A stretch of 64,000 nt of DNA from Pseudomonas sp. (lineage in GTDB: Bacteria > Pseudomonadota > Gammaproteobacteria > Pseudomonadales > Pseudomonadaceae), in the NCBI RefSeq assembly GCF_030698175.1, contig NZ_JAUYNT010000014.1, positions 85,917-149,916 on the forward strand. Reading direction: 5' to 3'. Under the pieces are notes generated by a model. The model did no database searches. It had not been told where the DNA came from and was given only the letters and a program-made list of their open reading frames with translations. Every line of letters starts with the position of its first letter. Position 1 is the stretch's first letter. A program made the position numbers and the translations under genes. Of the stretch, positions 9,862 through 22,792 are shown one piece after another.

Positions 9862-12800
9862 ATGGAATTCGACGCTAAAACCCTGGCCGAACGTATCGCC
9901 AAACTCGCTCCGGAAAAACGCCAAGGCTTTATCCGTGCCCTGGCCGACAAAGGCATCCGCCTGAGCCGCCTGCCCATAGTCCCTGCGCCCCGTAGCAGCG
10001 CCGTGCCGCTGTCCTATGCGCAGCAACGGCTGTGGTTTCTGCAGCAGCTGGAGCCGCACAGCGCCGCCTATAACATGCCGGCCGCCCTGCGCCTGCGCGG
10101 CGAGCTGGACCTGACCGCGCTGCAGCGCAGCTTCGACCACCTGCTGCAGCGCCACGAAGCGCTGCGCACCCGTTTTTATCAGGGCGAAGGCGAAGCCGAG
10201 CAGAGAGTCCATGCCGCACTGCCCCTGGCAATAGGCGAGACCGATCTGGCCGGCTTGCCCGCGGTCGAGCGCGAAGAGCGCCTGCGGCAGATGATCGACG
10301 CCGAGGCCAACGGCCCTTTCGACCTCAGCCAAGGCCCGCTGCGTCTGCAGCTGATACGCCTGGCGCTGGACGAGCATGTGCTGCTGCTGACCGCCCACCA
10401 TATAGTCGCCGACGCCTGGTCGCTGGGCATCCTAACTCGCGAGTTGTCCAGCTGCTACGCGGCACTGCGCCAAGGACAAAACCCACAACTGCCGGCGCTG
10501 CCGATCCAGTACGCCGACTACGCGCTGTGGCAGCGCAATTGCCTGGCCGGCGCGGCGCTGGAACCCGAGCTGGCTTACTGGACCACCCAACTCGGCGGCG
10601 AACAGCCGATGCTGGAGCTGCCCAGCGACCGGCCACGGCCCAAGCTTGCCAGCGGCCGTGGTGGGCGCCACAGCCTACGGCTGGACGCCGAGCTGAGCGC
10701 CGGCCTCAACCGCCTCGCCCGCGAGCGCGGCACCACGCTGTTCAGCGTGCTGCTGGCGGCCTTCGACGTGCTGCTCTACCGCCTCAGCGGGCAGACCGAC
10801 CTGCGTGTCGGCGTGCCGGTGGCCAACCGCACCCGGGTGGAAACCGAGGGGCTGATCGGCTGCTTCGTCAACACCCTGGTGCTGCGCGCCGAGTTGAATG
10901 GCCAGCAGCCCTTCGTCGCTTTGCTGGATCAGCTCAAGGCCACCAGCCTTGCCGCCCAGGCCCATCAGGAGCTGCCTTTCGAGCGCCTGGTGGAAGCCCT
11001 GCAACCCGAGCGCGATCTCAGCCATCCGCCGCTGTTTCAGGTGCTGTTCAACCTATTCGAAGGCCAGCAATCGCGCCGCCTGGAACTGCCGGGCCTGACC
11101 ATCGAGGAAATCCAGCGCGAGCAGAGCGCCGCGCAGTTCGACCTGAGCCTGGACATGGCCGAACGCGACGGCCAGTTAGAGGCCTGCTTCAGCTTCAACC
11201 GCGACCTGTTCGACGACGCCAGCATTGCCCGCTATGCAGGCGGCTTCGGGCGCTTGCTGCACGGCATTCTGGCCAACCCGAGTTGCCGCATCGGCCAACT
11301 GCCGCTGCTCAGTGAAGCCGAACACGCCGCGCTGCTGAGCGAATGTCAGGCGCGGATGGTTCTACCCAGCGCGGAGTTGGTGCACCTGCGCCTGGCCGCC
11401 CAGGCCGTCGCCACGCCCACAGCGTCCGCTCTGGTGTTGGACGATTGCACTTGGACCTACGCCGAACTCAACCAGCGCGCCAACCACATCGCCCACCGCC
11501 TGCTGGCCCTGGGTCTGCCGGCGGAGGCGCGCATCGGCCTGTGCCTGCCGCGCGGGCTGGAGATGGTCGCGGCGCTGTTCGGCTGCCTCAAGGCCGGGCT
11601 GGCCTTCGTGCCGCTGGACCCGGATTTCCCCGCCGAACGCCTGGCCCATATGATCGAGGACGCCGGTATTCGCCTGTTGTTGGTGGCGCCCGAGACCCTC
11701 GCCGCCACGCACGTCCATGCCCAACTGGAACGCCTCGACGTAACCGCCATCGCCTCGGGCCCAGTGTTCGACCCGGCGGTGGCCGTGCACCCTGCGCAAC
11801 TGGCCTACCTGATGTACACCTCCGGCTCCACCGGCAAACCCAAGGGCGTGGCCATCGATCACCAAGCGCTGGCCGGGCACAGCGAGGTGGCGCTGGGCTT
11901 CTTCGAGCTGAGCGCGGCCGACCGGGTGCTGCAATTCTCCACCTTCAATTTCGACGGCTTCGTCGACCAGCTTTTCCCCGCTCTCTGCTGCGGCGCCTGT
12001 GTGGTGTTGCGTGGCCCAGAGCTGTGGGACAGCCAGGAATTCAAGCGTCGCGTATTGCGCCACGGCATCAGTGTGGCCGACCTGGCCACCGCCTATTGGT
12101 ACCAGTTGGCTCAGGACTTCGCCGCCGAACCGCCCGCCGACCATGGCGCGCTGCGTCTGGTCAGCGCCACCGGCGAGGCGATGCCGCCCGAAGGGCTGAG
12201 CGCCTGGCGCCAAGCCGGCCTGGCGCCCATACGCCTGCTCAACACCTATGGCCCCACCGAAGCCACGGTGACCGCCAGCGTGCAGGACTGCCAAGCCTGG
12301 GCCAGCGGCGCGCAACCGCTGCCGCTGCAGATGCCAATCGGCCAAGCCCTACCCGGCCGCGCCTTCTACCTGCTGGACCGCGACGGCAACCTGGCGCCGC
12401 CCGGCGTACCGGGCGAGCTGTGTATCGGCGGCGAGCTGCTGGCCCGTGGTTACCATGGCCGCTCGGCATTGAGCGCCGAACGCTTCGCCCCCGACCCCTT
12501 CGGCCCGCCGGGCAGCCGTCTGTACCGCACCGGCGATCTGGCGCGGCGCCTGGCGGACGGCGCCATCGAATATCTGGGGCGCATCGATCAGCAGGTGAAA
12601 CTGCGCGGTTTTCGCATCGAACTGGGCGAGATCGAGGCGCGCCTGCAGAGCCATCCGGCCGTGCGTCAGGCCCTGGTGCTGGTGCGCGAGGACCGCCCCG
12701 GCGACCGTCGCCTGGTCGCCTATCTGGTGGCGCATGCCGAGGCGCCTGCCATCGACGCATTGCGCGAGTATCTGGCCGAAACCCTGCCGGACTATATGCT

Positions 12801-14625
12801 GCCCGCCGCCTTCGTCAGCCTGCCGACGTTGCCGCTGAGCCCCAACGGCAAGCTCGACCGCAAGGCCCTGCCGCTGCCGGAATACGGCAGCGACGGCGCT
12901 GCCCTGACGCTGCCGCGCACTGCCCAGGAGCGTGCGCTGGCGCAGGTTTGGCAAGCGGTTTTGGGACTGGAGTCGCTGGGCATCCACGATAACTTCTTCG
13001 CCCTCGGGGGGCATTCGTTGCTGGCCACTCAATTGGTGGCGCGGCTGCGCCGGCAACTGGGTGTAGAGCTGCCGCTGCGGGCGGTGTTCGAAGCACCGAC
13101 CATCGCGCAGATGGCCGAACGCTTGCCCGCGAGCGATGCGCCGCTGGAGCAACCGATTCCCGTCGCATCGCGCCCGGCCTCGGGTCTCGCGGCGCTGCCG
13201 CTGTCCCACGCCCAGCAGGGCATGTGGTTTATCCAGCAGCTGGAACCGAACAGCGCCGCCTACCATATCCCCAGCGCAGCGCGGTTGCGCGGCCATCTCG
13301 ATTGCGCCGCCCTGCACGCGGCGTTCCAAGCCTTGGTGCGGCGCCACGAGGCCCTGCGCACCAGTTTCCGGGAACAGAACGGCGAGCCGACTCAACTGAT
13401 CCACGGCGATCTCAACCTGCCGCTGCCAGTGGTCGACCTCGGCCATCTGCCGCCCGCCGAGCGCGAAGCGGCGGCCCGCCACCTGCTGATCGAGGAAGCC
13501 ACCCGCCCCTTCGACCTGAGCCAGGCACCGCTGCTGCGTTTGACGTTGGTGCGACTGGCGGCCGACGAGCATCTGCTGTTGGTGGTGCTGCACCACATCA
13601 TCGCCGATGGCTGGTCCATGGGCGTGCTAGTCAGCGAGCTGGCGCAGCTTTATCGCGCCGCCTTGGAAGGCCGCGAAGCCGCCTTGCCGGATCTGCCGAT
13701 CCAGTACGCCGACTACGCCGTCTGGCAGCGCCAGCGCCTCGACGGTGCCGGCCTGGAACGCCAGCTCGCCTACTGGCGCAGCGCCCTGGGCGAGCCCCAG
13801 GCGCCGCTGGAGCTACCCGCCGACCGACCACGGCCAGCGGCCATAAGCGGCCGTGGCGGGCGCCAGCGCTTCAGCGTCGAACTCGCCACCGCCAGTGCCT
13901 TGCACGACCTCTGCCAGCAACACGGCGCCACGCTGTTTATGGGGCTGCTCGGTGCCTTCCAAGTCTGGCTGCACGCCCATAGCGGGCGGCTCGATCCCAT
14001 TGTCGGCACCGATGTGGCCAACCGTGGCCGGGCCGAAACCGAAGGCGTGGTCGGCTTCTTCCTCAACCAACTGGCGTTGCGTGCGGACCTCACCGGCAAC
14101 CCGAGCTTCGCCGAGCTGCTGGCGCGGCTGCGGGTGCAAGTGCTGGATGCCTACAGCCATCAAGAGCTGCCGTTCGACAAGCTGGTGGAAGCGCTCAACC
14201 CGGTGCGCAACCTGGCCTACAGTCCGCTGTTCCAGGTCAAGCTGGTGTTGCAGAACCAGCCGCAAGGCGCCCTCGAAATGCCTGGCCTGGAGGTACTGCC
14301 GGAGTCGGTCGAACACGGCCAGGCCCAGCTCGATTTGCACCTGACCGTGGAAGAAACGCCGCACGGGCTCGACTGCACCTTCAAATACAGCGCCGATCTG
14401 TTCGATGCCACCAGCGTCGCGGCCTTCGCCGAGGAATTCAGCGCGCTGTTGGCGCAGGTGGTTGCCACCCCAGAGGTGCACATCGCGACCCTGGCCCAGG
14501 ACCTCGCCCAGCGCGCCCGCGAACGCCGCCTCACCGAACAGCGCGCCCGTAGCCAACAAGGCGTGGCGCGCCTCGGCGGCGCCCGGCGCAAATCCCTACT
14601 CACCACCGACTCCATGGAGGGCTAG
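9862..14625 (+). CDS. NRPS: C-A(unassigned, acidic pocket)-T-C
   Basis: Siderophore synthetase of 1587 residues. ATG at 9862 follows TGAAGAG (9848-9854); the in-frame TTG at 9847 is less likely. A short helical N-terminus leads into a C domain with HHIVADA (from His179). The A domain (about 500-985) has YTSGSTGKPKG and pocket residues read as D-G-D-D-S-T-T-V-T-K. I do not recognise this code; two acidic residues at the 239 and 278 positions suggest a cationic side chain such as diaminobutyrate, ornithine or lysine, but this is weak inference. T has GGHS with Ser1052. A second, canonical C domain (HHIIADG from His1244) ends the protein and must pass the chain to the T domain of the His module two genes on. 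The order C / separate hydroxylase / interface-A(His)-T copies the C-hydroxylase / interface-A(Asp)-T layout upstream. Confidence 0.93.
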   Translation: MEFDAKTLAERIAKLAPEKRQGFIRALADKGIRLSRLPIVPAPRSSAVPLSYAQQRLWFLQQLEPHSAAYNMPAALRLRGELDLTALQRSFDHLLQRHEALRTRFYQGEGEAEQRVHAALPLAIGETDLAGLPAVEREERLRQMIDAEANGPFDLSQGPLRLQLIRLALDEHVLLLTAHHIVADAWSLGILTRELSSCYAALRQGQNPQLPALPIQYADYALWQRNCLAGAALEPELAYWTTQLGGEQPMLELPSDRPRPKLASGRGGRHSLRLDAELSAGLNRLARERGTTLFSVLLAAFDVLLYRLSGQTDLRVGVPVANRTRVETEGLIGCFVNTLVLRAELNGQQPFVALLDQLKATSLAAQAHQELPFERLVEALQPERDLSHPPLFQVLFNLFEGQQSRRLELPGLTIEEIQREQSAAQFDLSLDMAERDGQLEACFSFNRDLFDDASIARYAGGFGRLLHGILANPSCRIGQLPLLSEAEHAALLSECQARMVLPSAELVHLRLAAQAVATPTASALVLDDCTWTYAELNQRANHIAHRLLALGLPAEARIGLCLPRGLEMVAALFGCLKAGLAFVPLDPDFPAERLAHMIEDAGIRLLLVAPETLAATHVHAQLERLDVTAIASGPVFDPAVAVHPAQLAYLMYTSGSTGKPKGVAIDHQALAGHSEVALGFFELSAADRVLQFSTFNFDGFVDQLFPALCCGACVVLRGPELWDSQEFKRRVLRHGISVADLATAYWYQLAQDFAAEPPADHGALRLVSATGEAMPPEGLSAWRQAGLAPIRLLNTYGPTEATVTASVQDCQAWASGAQPLPLQMPIGQALPGRAFYLLDRDGNLAPPGVPGELCIGGELLARGYHGRSALSAERFAPDPFGPPGSRLYRTGDLARRLADGAIEYLGRIDQQVKLRGFRIELGEIEARLQSHPAVRQALVLVREDRPGDRRLVAYLVAHAEAPAIDALREYLAETLPDYMLPAAFVSLPTLPLSPNGKLDRKALPLPEYGSDGAALTLPRTAQERALAQVWQAVLGLESLGIHDNFFALGGHSLLATQLVARLRRQLGVELPLRAVFEAPTIAQMAERLPASDAPLEQPIPVASRPASGLAALPLSHAQQGMWFIQQLEPNSAAYHIPSAARLRGHLDCAALHAAFQALVRRHEALRTSFREQNGEPTQLIHGDLNLPLPVVDLGHLPPAEREAAARHLLIEEATRPFDLSQAPLLRLTLVRLAADEHLLLVVLHHIIADGWSMGVLVSELAQLYRAALEGREAALPDLPIQYADYAVWQRQRLDGAGLERQLAYWRSALGEPQAPLELPADRPRPAAISGRGGRQRFSVELATASALHDLCQQHGATLFMGLLGAFQVWLHAHSGRLDPIVGTDVANRGRAETEGVVGFFLNQLALRADLTGNPSFAELLARLRVQVLDAYSHQELPFDKLVEALNPVRNLAYSPLFQVKLVLQNQPQGALEMPGLEVLPESVEHGQAQLDLHLTVEETPHGLDCTFKYSADLFDATSVAAFAEEFSALLAQVVATPEVHIATLAQDLAQRARERRLTEQRARSQQGVARLGGARRKSLLTTDSMEG

Positions 14626-14629
14626 TCCC

Positions 14630-15676
14630 ATGACCACTTCCCCGACCCTTGGCGGCATGCGCCGTAAAGCCATCCGCCTGGAAGAAGACGCGCTGGTGCG
14701 CTTCACTCCACTGTTTCCCGGCCAGGCATTTCCGCTGCTGTGCGAACCGGCCACCGCCGGGGTCAGCCTGCCGGCCTGGGCCGAACGCCAGCGCGAACTG
14801 CTGGAAAGCAAGCTGCTGGAACACGGCGCCATCCTGTTTCGCGGCTTCGCCGTGGGCACCGCCGGCGAATTCGACCAGTGCATCAGCGCCCTCTCCGGCG
14901 GGGCCCTGGAGTACCGTTTCCGCGCCTCGCCGCGTACCCAGGTCGACCCGGGTCTGAACATCTACACCTCCACCGACTACCCGCAGGACCAGCGGATTTT
15001 CCCGCACAACGAGCACTCCTACTCGCCGGTGTTCCCGCTGAAGATCTTCCTCTGGTGCGACGTGGCCCCCGAGTGGCGCGGCGAGACGCCCATCGGCGAT
15101 ACCCGGGCCATCACCCGCGGCATAGACCCGGCGATCCGCGAGCGCTTCGCGCAGAAGGGCATCATGTACGTGCGCAACTACGGCGACGGCTTCGGCCTGC
15201 CCTGGCAGACGGTGTTCCAGACCGAGGACCGCGCCCAGGTCGAAGCTTACTGCGCCAGCGTCGGCATCGCCGTGGAGTGGAAGGCGGACAACCGCCTGCG
15301 CACCCGCCAGGTCGGTCCGGCGCTGGTGCGTCACCCACGCAGCGGCGAGACCCTGTGGTTCAACCACGCCACCTTCTTCCACGTCAGCACCTTGCCGGCC
15401 TCGGTGCGCGACGCCCTGCAGGCCGACTTCGGCGACGACGACTTACCGCAGAACACCTTCTACGGCGACGGCAGCCTGATCGAGCCCGAGGTGCTCGAAC
15501 ACCTGCGCGGAATCTACCTGCAGCAGATGATCGAATTCCCCTGGCAACAGGGCGACGTGCTGCTGCTGGACAACATGCTGGCGGTGCACGCGCGCAACGA
15601 GTTCAACGGCCCGCGACGCATCCTGGTGTCTATGGCCGAAGCACTAAACAGTCGCGATGTCGCCCTCAACTGCTAA
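14630..15676 (+). CDS. Stand-alone TauD/SyrP-like beta-hydroxylase (probable His)
   Basis: Fe(II)/2-oxoglutarate dioxygenase of 348 residues. ATG 14630 follows GGAGG (14616-14620), 4 bp after the previous stop. The iron facial triad is visible as His126-x-Glu128 (in PHNEHSYSP) and distal His320 (LDNMLAVHARN), with an Arg-rich GPRRI segment where 2-oxoglutarate is usually bound. HxE rather than HxD is a feature of the SyrP-like amino-acid beta-hydroxylases. It is only moderately similar to the hydroxylase fused to the first synthetase, so the two probably have different substrates. Its position just before the interface-A(His)-T synthetase suggests it beta-hydroxylates carrier-bound histidine (IbetaH-His type). 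Substrate is inferred from position; the enzyme class is secure. Confidence 0.9.
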   Translation: MTTSPTLGGMRRKAIRLEEDALVRFTPLFPGQAFPLLCEPATAGVSLPAWAERQRELLESKLLEHGAILFRGFAVGTAGEFDQCISALSGGALEYRFRASPRTQVDPGLNIYTSTDYPQDQRIFPHNEHSYSPVFPLKIFLWCDVAPEWRGETPIGDTRAITRGIDPAIRERFAQKGIMYVRNYGDGFGLPWQTVFQTEDRAQVEAYCASVGIAVEWKADNRLRTRQVGPALVRHPRSGETLWFNHATFFHVSTLPASVRDALQADFGDDDLPQNTFYGDGSLIEPEVLEHLRGIYLQQMIEFPWQQGDVLLLDNMLAVHARNEFNGPRRILVSMAEALNSRDVALNC

Positions 15677-15752
15677 TCCCCATTTCCTGGGAAGGTGCTG
15701 GCGGGACAAACCCTGCCGGCACTCCCTGCCCCCGATTTAAAGGCCAACGAAT

Positions 15753-20396
<4,644 letters not shown>

Positions 20397-20485
20397 CGGT
20401 GTAAAACCATCAGGTTGTACAGACCCCAGGATGGCTGACAACCCATCCTACGGCGCTGGCGGGCTCCTACATAAGCTGGGCGCGG

Positions 20486-20797
20486 CTAGCGGCTCAGCGC
20501 GTTTCCCAGTGATCGCAACCACTGCGAGCGCCAGGCCAGGGTAAAGGCTATGGCAAAGCCTGCCGGCGGCAGGGACAGCAGCCAGATCAAGCTGCCGAAG
20601 GCCCAACCTTGGCCGCTCACGGCCAAGCTGAGGCTTAGCGTCAAGGCAGCCCAGCCCAGCAGTCGCAGGCGGCTCTGCGGGTGCCGAAGGGCGGGGCCCA
20701 TTACTGTTCGCCAATGCTTGTCCTGGGCCAGGGCCAGGCCGCTCAGACCGAGCAATTGCAAGACCAGCAAGGCGCCGCCGTATGTCAGCTCAAGCAT
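20486..20797 (-). CDS. DUF3325-family small inner-membrane protein
   Basis: A 103-residue hydrophobic protein with about three predicted membrane segments (MLELTYGGALLVLQLLGLSGLALA at the N-terminus, two more around residues 45-85). It matches my recollection of the DUF3325 proteins encoded with PepSY proteins in siderophore-uptake operons. The ATG at 20797 lies inside the last codons of the PepSY gene (8-bp overlap), indicating translational coupling; an upstream in-frame ATG at 20812 would overlap further. Likely role: accessory subunit in ferri-siderophore reduction or iron release at the inner membrane. The exact biochemistry of the family is not established. It converges with the last NRPS gene across an 89-bp gap that contains only a weak hairpin (20428-20449). 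Confidence 0.75.
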   Translation of the reverse strand: MLELTYGGALLVLQLLGLSGLALAQDKHWRTVMGPALRHPQSRLRLLGWAALTLSLSLAVSGQGWAFGSLIWLLSLPPAGFAIAFTLAWRSQWLRSLGNALSR

Positions 20798-22337
20798 CTT
20801 CCAGCACCTCAAACGCTAACACCGCTGCCTGGGCGCGCCGCTGGCGCGTCCAGGCCCAGGTGGCCAGCAGGGCCGTGAGCAGCAGCGCGGCATCCACCCC
20901 GGCCACCGCCCCTTGTCCCTCGGTCAGAGTACGCAGCGGGTGGTCACCGCTGCTGGTCCAATTGAGCAGCGCGGCGGCCAGGGCCAGCAGGGCGATAGCC
21001 GCGCACTGGGCGCGCCAAGGTGCACGGTGCTCATCAGAGCGGTAGACGGCAAAGCAACTGTGCAAGGTCGCGCTCAGCCAAGTGCCGAAAAACAGCCAGA
21101 CCTCCCAGTCCGCGCGCTGCGCCAAGCTCTCCGGCAACAGCCGGTTGGCCACCAGCATGGCCAGGGTCGCCAGTGGCAAGCCGCCGACCAGGCTGGCCGT
21201 CAGCGCCTCCATCAGGCACAGGCCGGCGCGCCCCTGGGGTAAGCGCAAGCGGCGCTTCGCGTTCCAGTAGAGCAAACCGCTGGCCAGCATCAGACAGCCG
21301 CTGACGCCGCCTAGAAAATACAGCAGGCGCAGCAGCGGCTGCTGAAAGTGCGCCACATGCAGCCCGGCCAACAGGCTAAAGGTGGCGGCCGCGGGCTTGA
21401 GCCCGGCCTGGTGCAGCAATTGTCCACTGGGGCCATCGAAGTACAGAGCCTCGGCATCCAGGCTTAGGCGCTGCGCCAGGGAGCGGCCGATTTCCACATA
21501 GGCGCGGGCATCGCCCGGGTGCCAGACACGCACAAAGGCCGGCTCACCGCCCTGCCAATGCCGCCGCGCCTGCGCCGCCATGGCGTCCAGGGACGCCAGG
21601 CTGCCGGCCTGGCCCGCCGCCGGCCGGCTAAAGGTGGCGCGCGCCTCGTGTTCAAACTCGCCGGCCTGCTCCTGATAAGCCGCCAATATCCCGGCCGGTA
21701 GATAGAGCGGAAAGCTGACGAGCAGACCGCTCAACAGCATGACCAGAAAAAACGGCAGGGCGAATACCCCGGACAGGTTGTGCAGATCCAGTAGCCGTCG
21801 TGGCGACTGGTGCGGGCGGAAACTGAAGAAATCCTTGAACAAGCGCACATGAATCAGCAGCCCGGCGCTGATCACCAGCAATCCGACCATGCTGGCCAGA
21901 CCGACCAGCAGCAGGCCCAGGTTGCCCGCATTCAAGTGCAGCCTGTAGTGGAAGCGGTAGAAAAAATCGCCGCCCTGGCTACCAGCCGGGGCCAGTAGCT
22001 GGCCAGTGCCCGGGTCGATAAACCAGCTGTGCCCTTCACCCTGCAGATCCCAGGTCTGCAGGCGGAGCAACGGCACCCGACTGCTGGGCAGCTCCACATA
22101 CCATTGTTCCAGCGCCCGTCCCGCAATCAGGGGTTCAACCAGCGGGCGCACCTGACGATCCAAGGACAGCTCGGCGGCAGCCTCTGGCAGCCGCGTCTGC
22201 GGCAGCATCCAGCGGTCCAGTTCGCTGTCGTACAGGGCCAGGCTGCCCATAAAGAACGCCACGAACAGCAGCCCGGCGCAGCCCAGGCCGAGCACGCTGT
22301 GCAGCCAGAGCATGGCCTGGCGCAAGCTGGTAAACAT
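20790..22337 (-). CDS. PepSY-domain inner-membrane protein (ferri-siderophore reductase-like)
   Basis: A 515-residue PepSY-associated membrane protein. The start is ATG 22337 (MFTSLRQAM), sharing one base with the preceding stop (TGATG). It has an N-terminal membrane helix, periplasmic PepSY-type segments, further helices around residues 140-175 and 200-230 and a helical C-terminal part. Histidines in and near the helices (FHYRLHLNAG, HNLSGVF, GLHVAHFQQP) are typical of family members that carry haem or move electrons. FpvG of P. aeruginosa, needed for pyoverdine iron reduction in the periplasm, is a characterised relative by architecture. Between the TonB receptor and exporter genes on one side and the synthetases on the other, it is probably the iron-release component of this siderophore system. 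Confidence 0.85.
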   Translation of the reverse strand: MFTSLRQAMLWLHSVLGLGCAGLLFVAFFMGSLALYDSELDRWMLPQTRLPEAAAELSLDRQVRPLVEPLIAGRALEQWYVELPSSRVPLLRLQTWDLQGEGHSWFIDPGTGQLLAPAGSQGGDFFYRFHYRLHLNAGNLGLLLVGLASMVGLLVISAGLLIHVRLFKDFFSFRPHQSPRRLLDLHNLSGVFALPFFLVMLLSGLLVSFPLYLPAGILAAYQEQAGEFEHEARATFSRPAAGQAGSLASLDAMAAQARRHWQGGEPAFVRVWHPGDARAYVEIGRSLAQRLSLDAEALYFDGPSGQLLHQAGLKPAAATFSLLAGLHVAHFQQPLLRLLYFLGGVSGCLMLASGLLYWNAKRRLRLPQGRAGLCLMEALTASLVGGLPLATLAMLVANRLLPESLAQRADWEVWLFFGTWLSATLHSCFAVYRSDEHRAPWRAQCAAIALLALAAALLNWTSSGDHPLRTLTEGQGAVAGVDAALLLTALLATWAWTRQRRAQAAVLAFEVLEDA

Positions 22338-22642
22338 CAGCTGGCTCCCCAACTGCGGCCGAGCATCTTGAACAACACGCCAGCCACCAGCAGCGCGGCC
22401 CAAAGCCGCAGCGGGCGCGGCGCGGCAAAAGCCACTAGGGCGACCACCGGATAGAGCACTAAGCCCAGCAAACTACTGAAAATCACCGCTTCGCTGCGCG
22501 CCAACCCCAGTTGCAACAGGATGCCGGCCGCACACTCCGTAAGCGTCCAGATAAAGCCATAGCTGCCGATGAGCACGGCGAGCAGATAAGCACCACGGGC
22601 CAGGGCCGTCGGTTTTCCAAGCAGTTTGGCTGCGCTGGGCAC
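22337..22642 (-). CDS. DUF3649-family small membrane protein
   Basis: A 101-residue protein with three predicted membrane segments, ending in a basic tail. I prefer a GTG start at 22642 because GGAGG lies 5 bases before it; an in-frame TTG at 22654 would overlap that site. It resembles the DUF3649 proteins found directly between TonB-dependent receptors and PepSY proteins in pseudomonads. The stop overlaps the start of the PepSY gene by one base, so the two are translationally coupled. Function is unknown beyond this conserved association; it probably forms an inner-membrane unit with the PepSY and DUF3325 proteins. Confidence 0.72.
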   Translation of the reverse strand: MPSAAKLLGKPTALARGAYLLAVLIGSYGFIWTLTECAAGILLQLGLARSEAVIFSSLLGLVLYPVVALVAFAAPRPLRLWAALLVAGVLFKMLGRSWGAS

Positions 22643-22719
22643 AGGTTCCTCCAAAAAGACAAAAGGCCCGACCCTCGTGTAAGGGCCGGACCATGGGTAT
22701 TGCTTAGCGCATTAGGCAA

Positions 22720-22775
22720 GGGTGGGCTAAAGCCCACGCTAGGACACTGCCATCGCGGATAAATCCGCTCCTACA
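22720..22775. repeat. Single REP element downstream of the receptor gene
   Basis: The gap between the receptor stop and the DUF3649 gene holds GTGGGCTAAAGCCCAC (inverted repeat, about 22725-22740) and then CGCGGATAAATCCGCTCCTACA, the same REP arm as in the 9.5-kb repeat pair (22753-22775). A REP hairpin here could reduce read-through from the highly expressed receptor gene into the three membrane-protein genes. That effect is inferred. Confidence 0.75.
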
Positions 22776-22792
22776 AGGCGCGTATACAGCGT

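Noticed and set aside
14405..14629. Longer start for the free hydroxylase
   Set aside because: It would overlap the previous gene by over 200 bases; ATG 14630 has a strong GGAGG site.
15698..15722. Terminator or riboswitch between the free hydroxylase and the His synthetase
   Set aside because: A short imperfect hairpin without T-run in a 76-bp gap; more likely chance or mRNA structure inside one operon.
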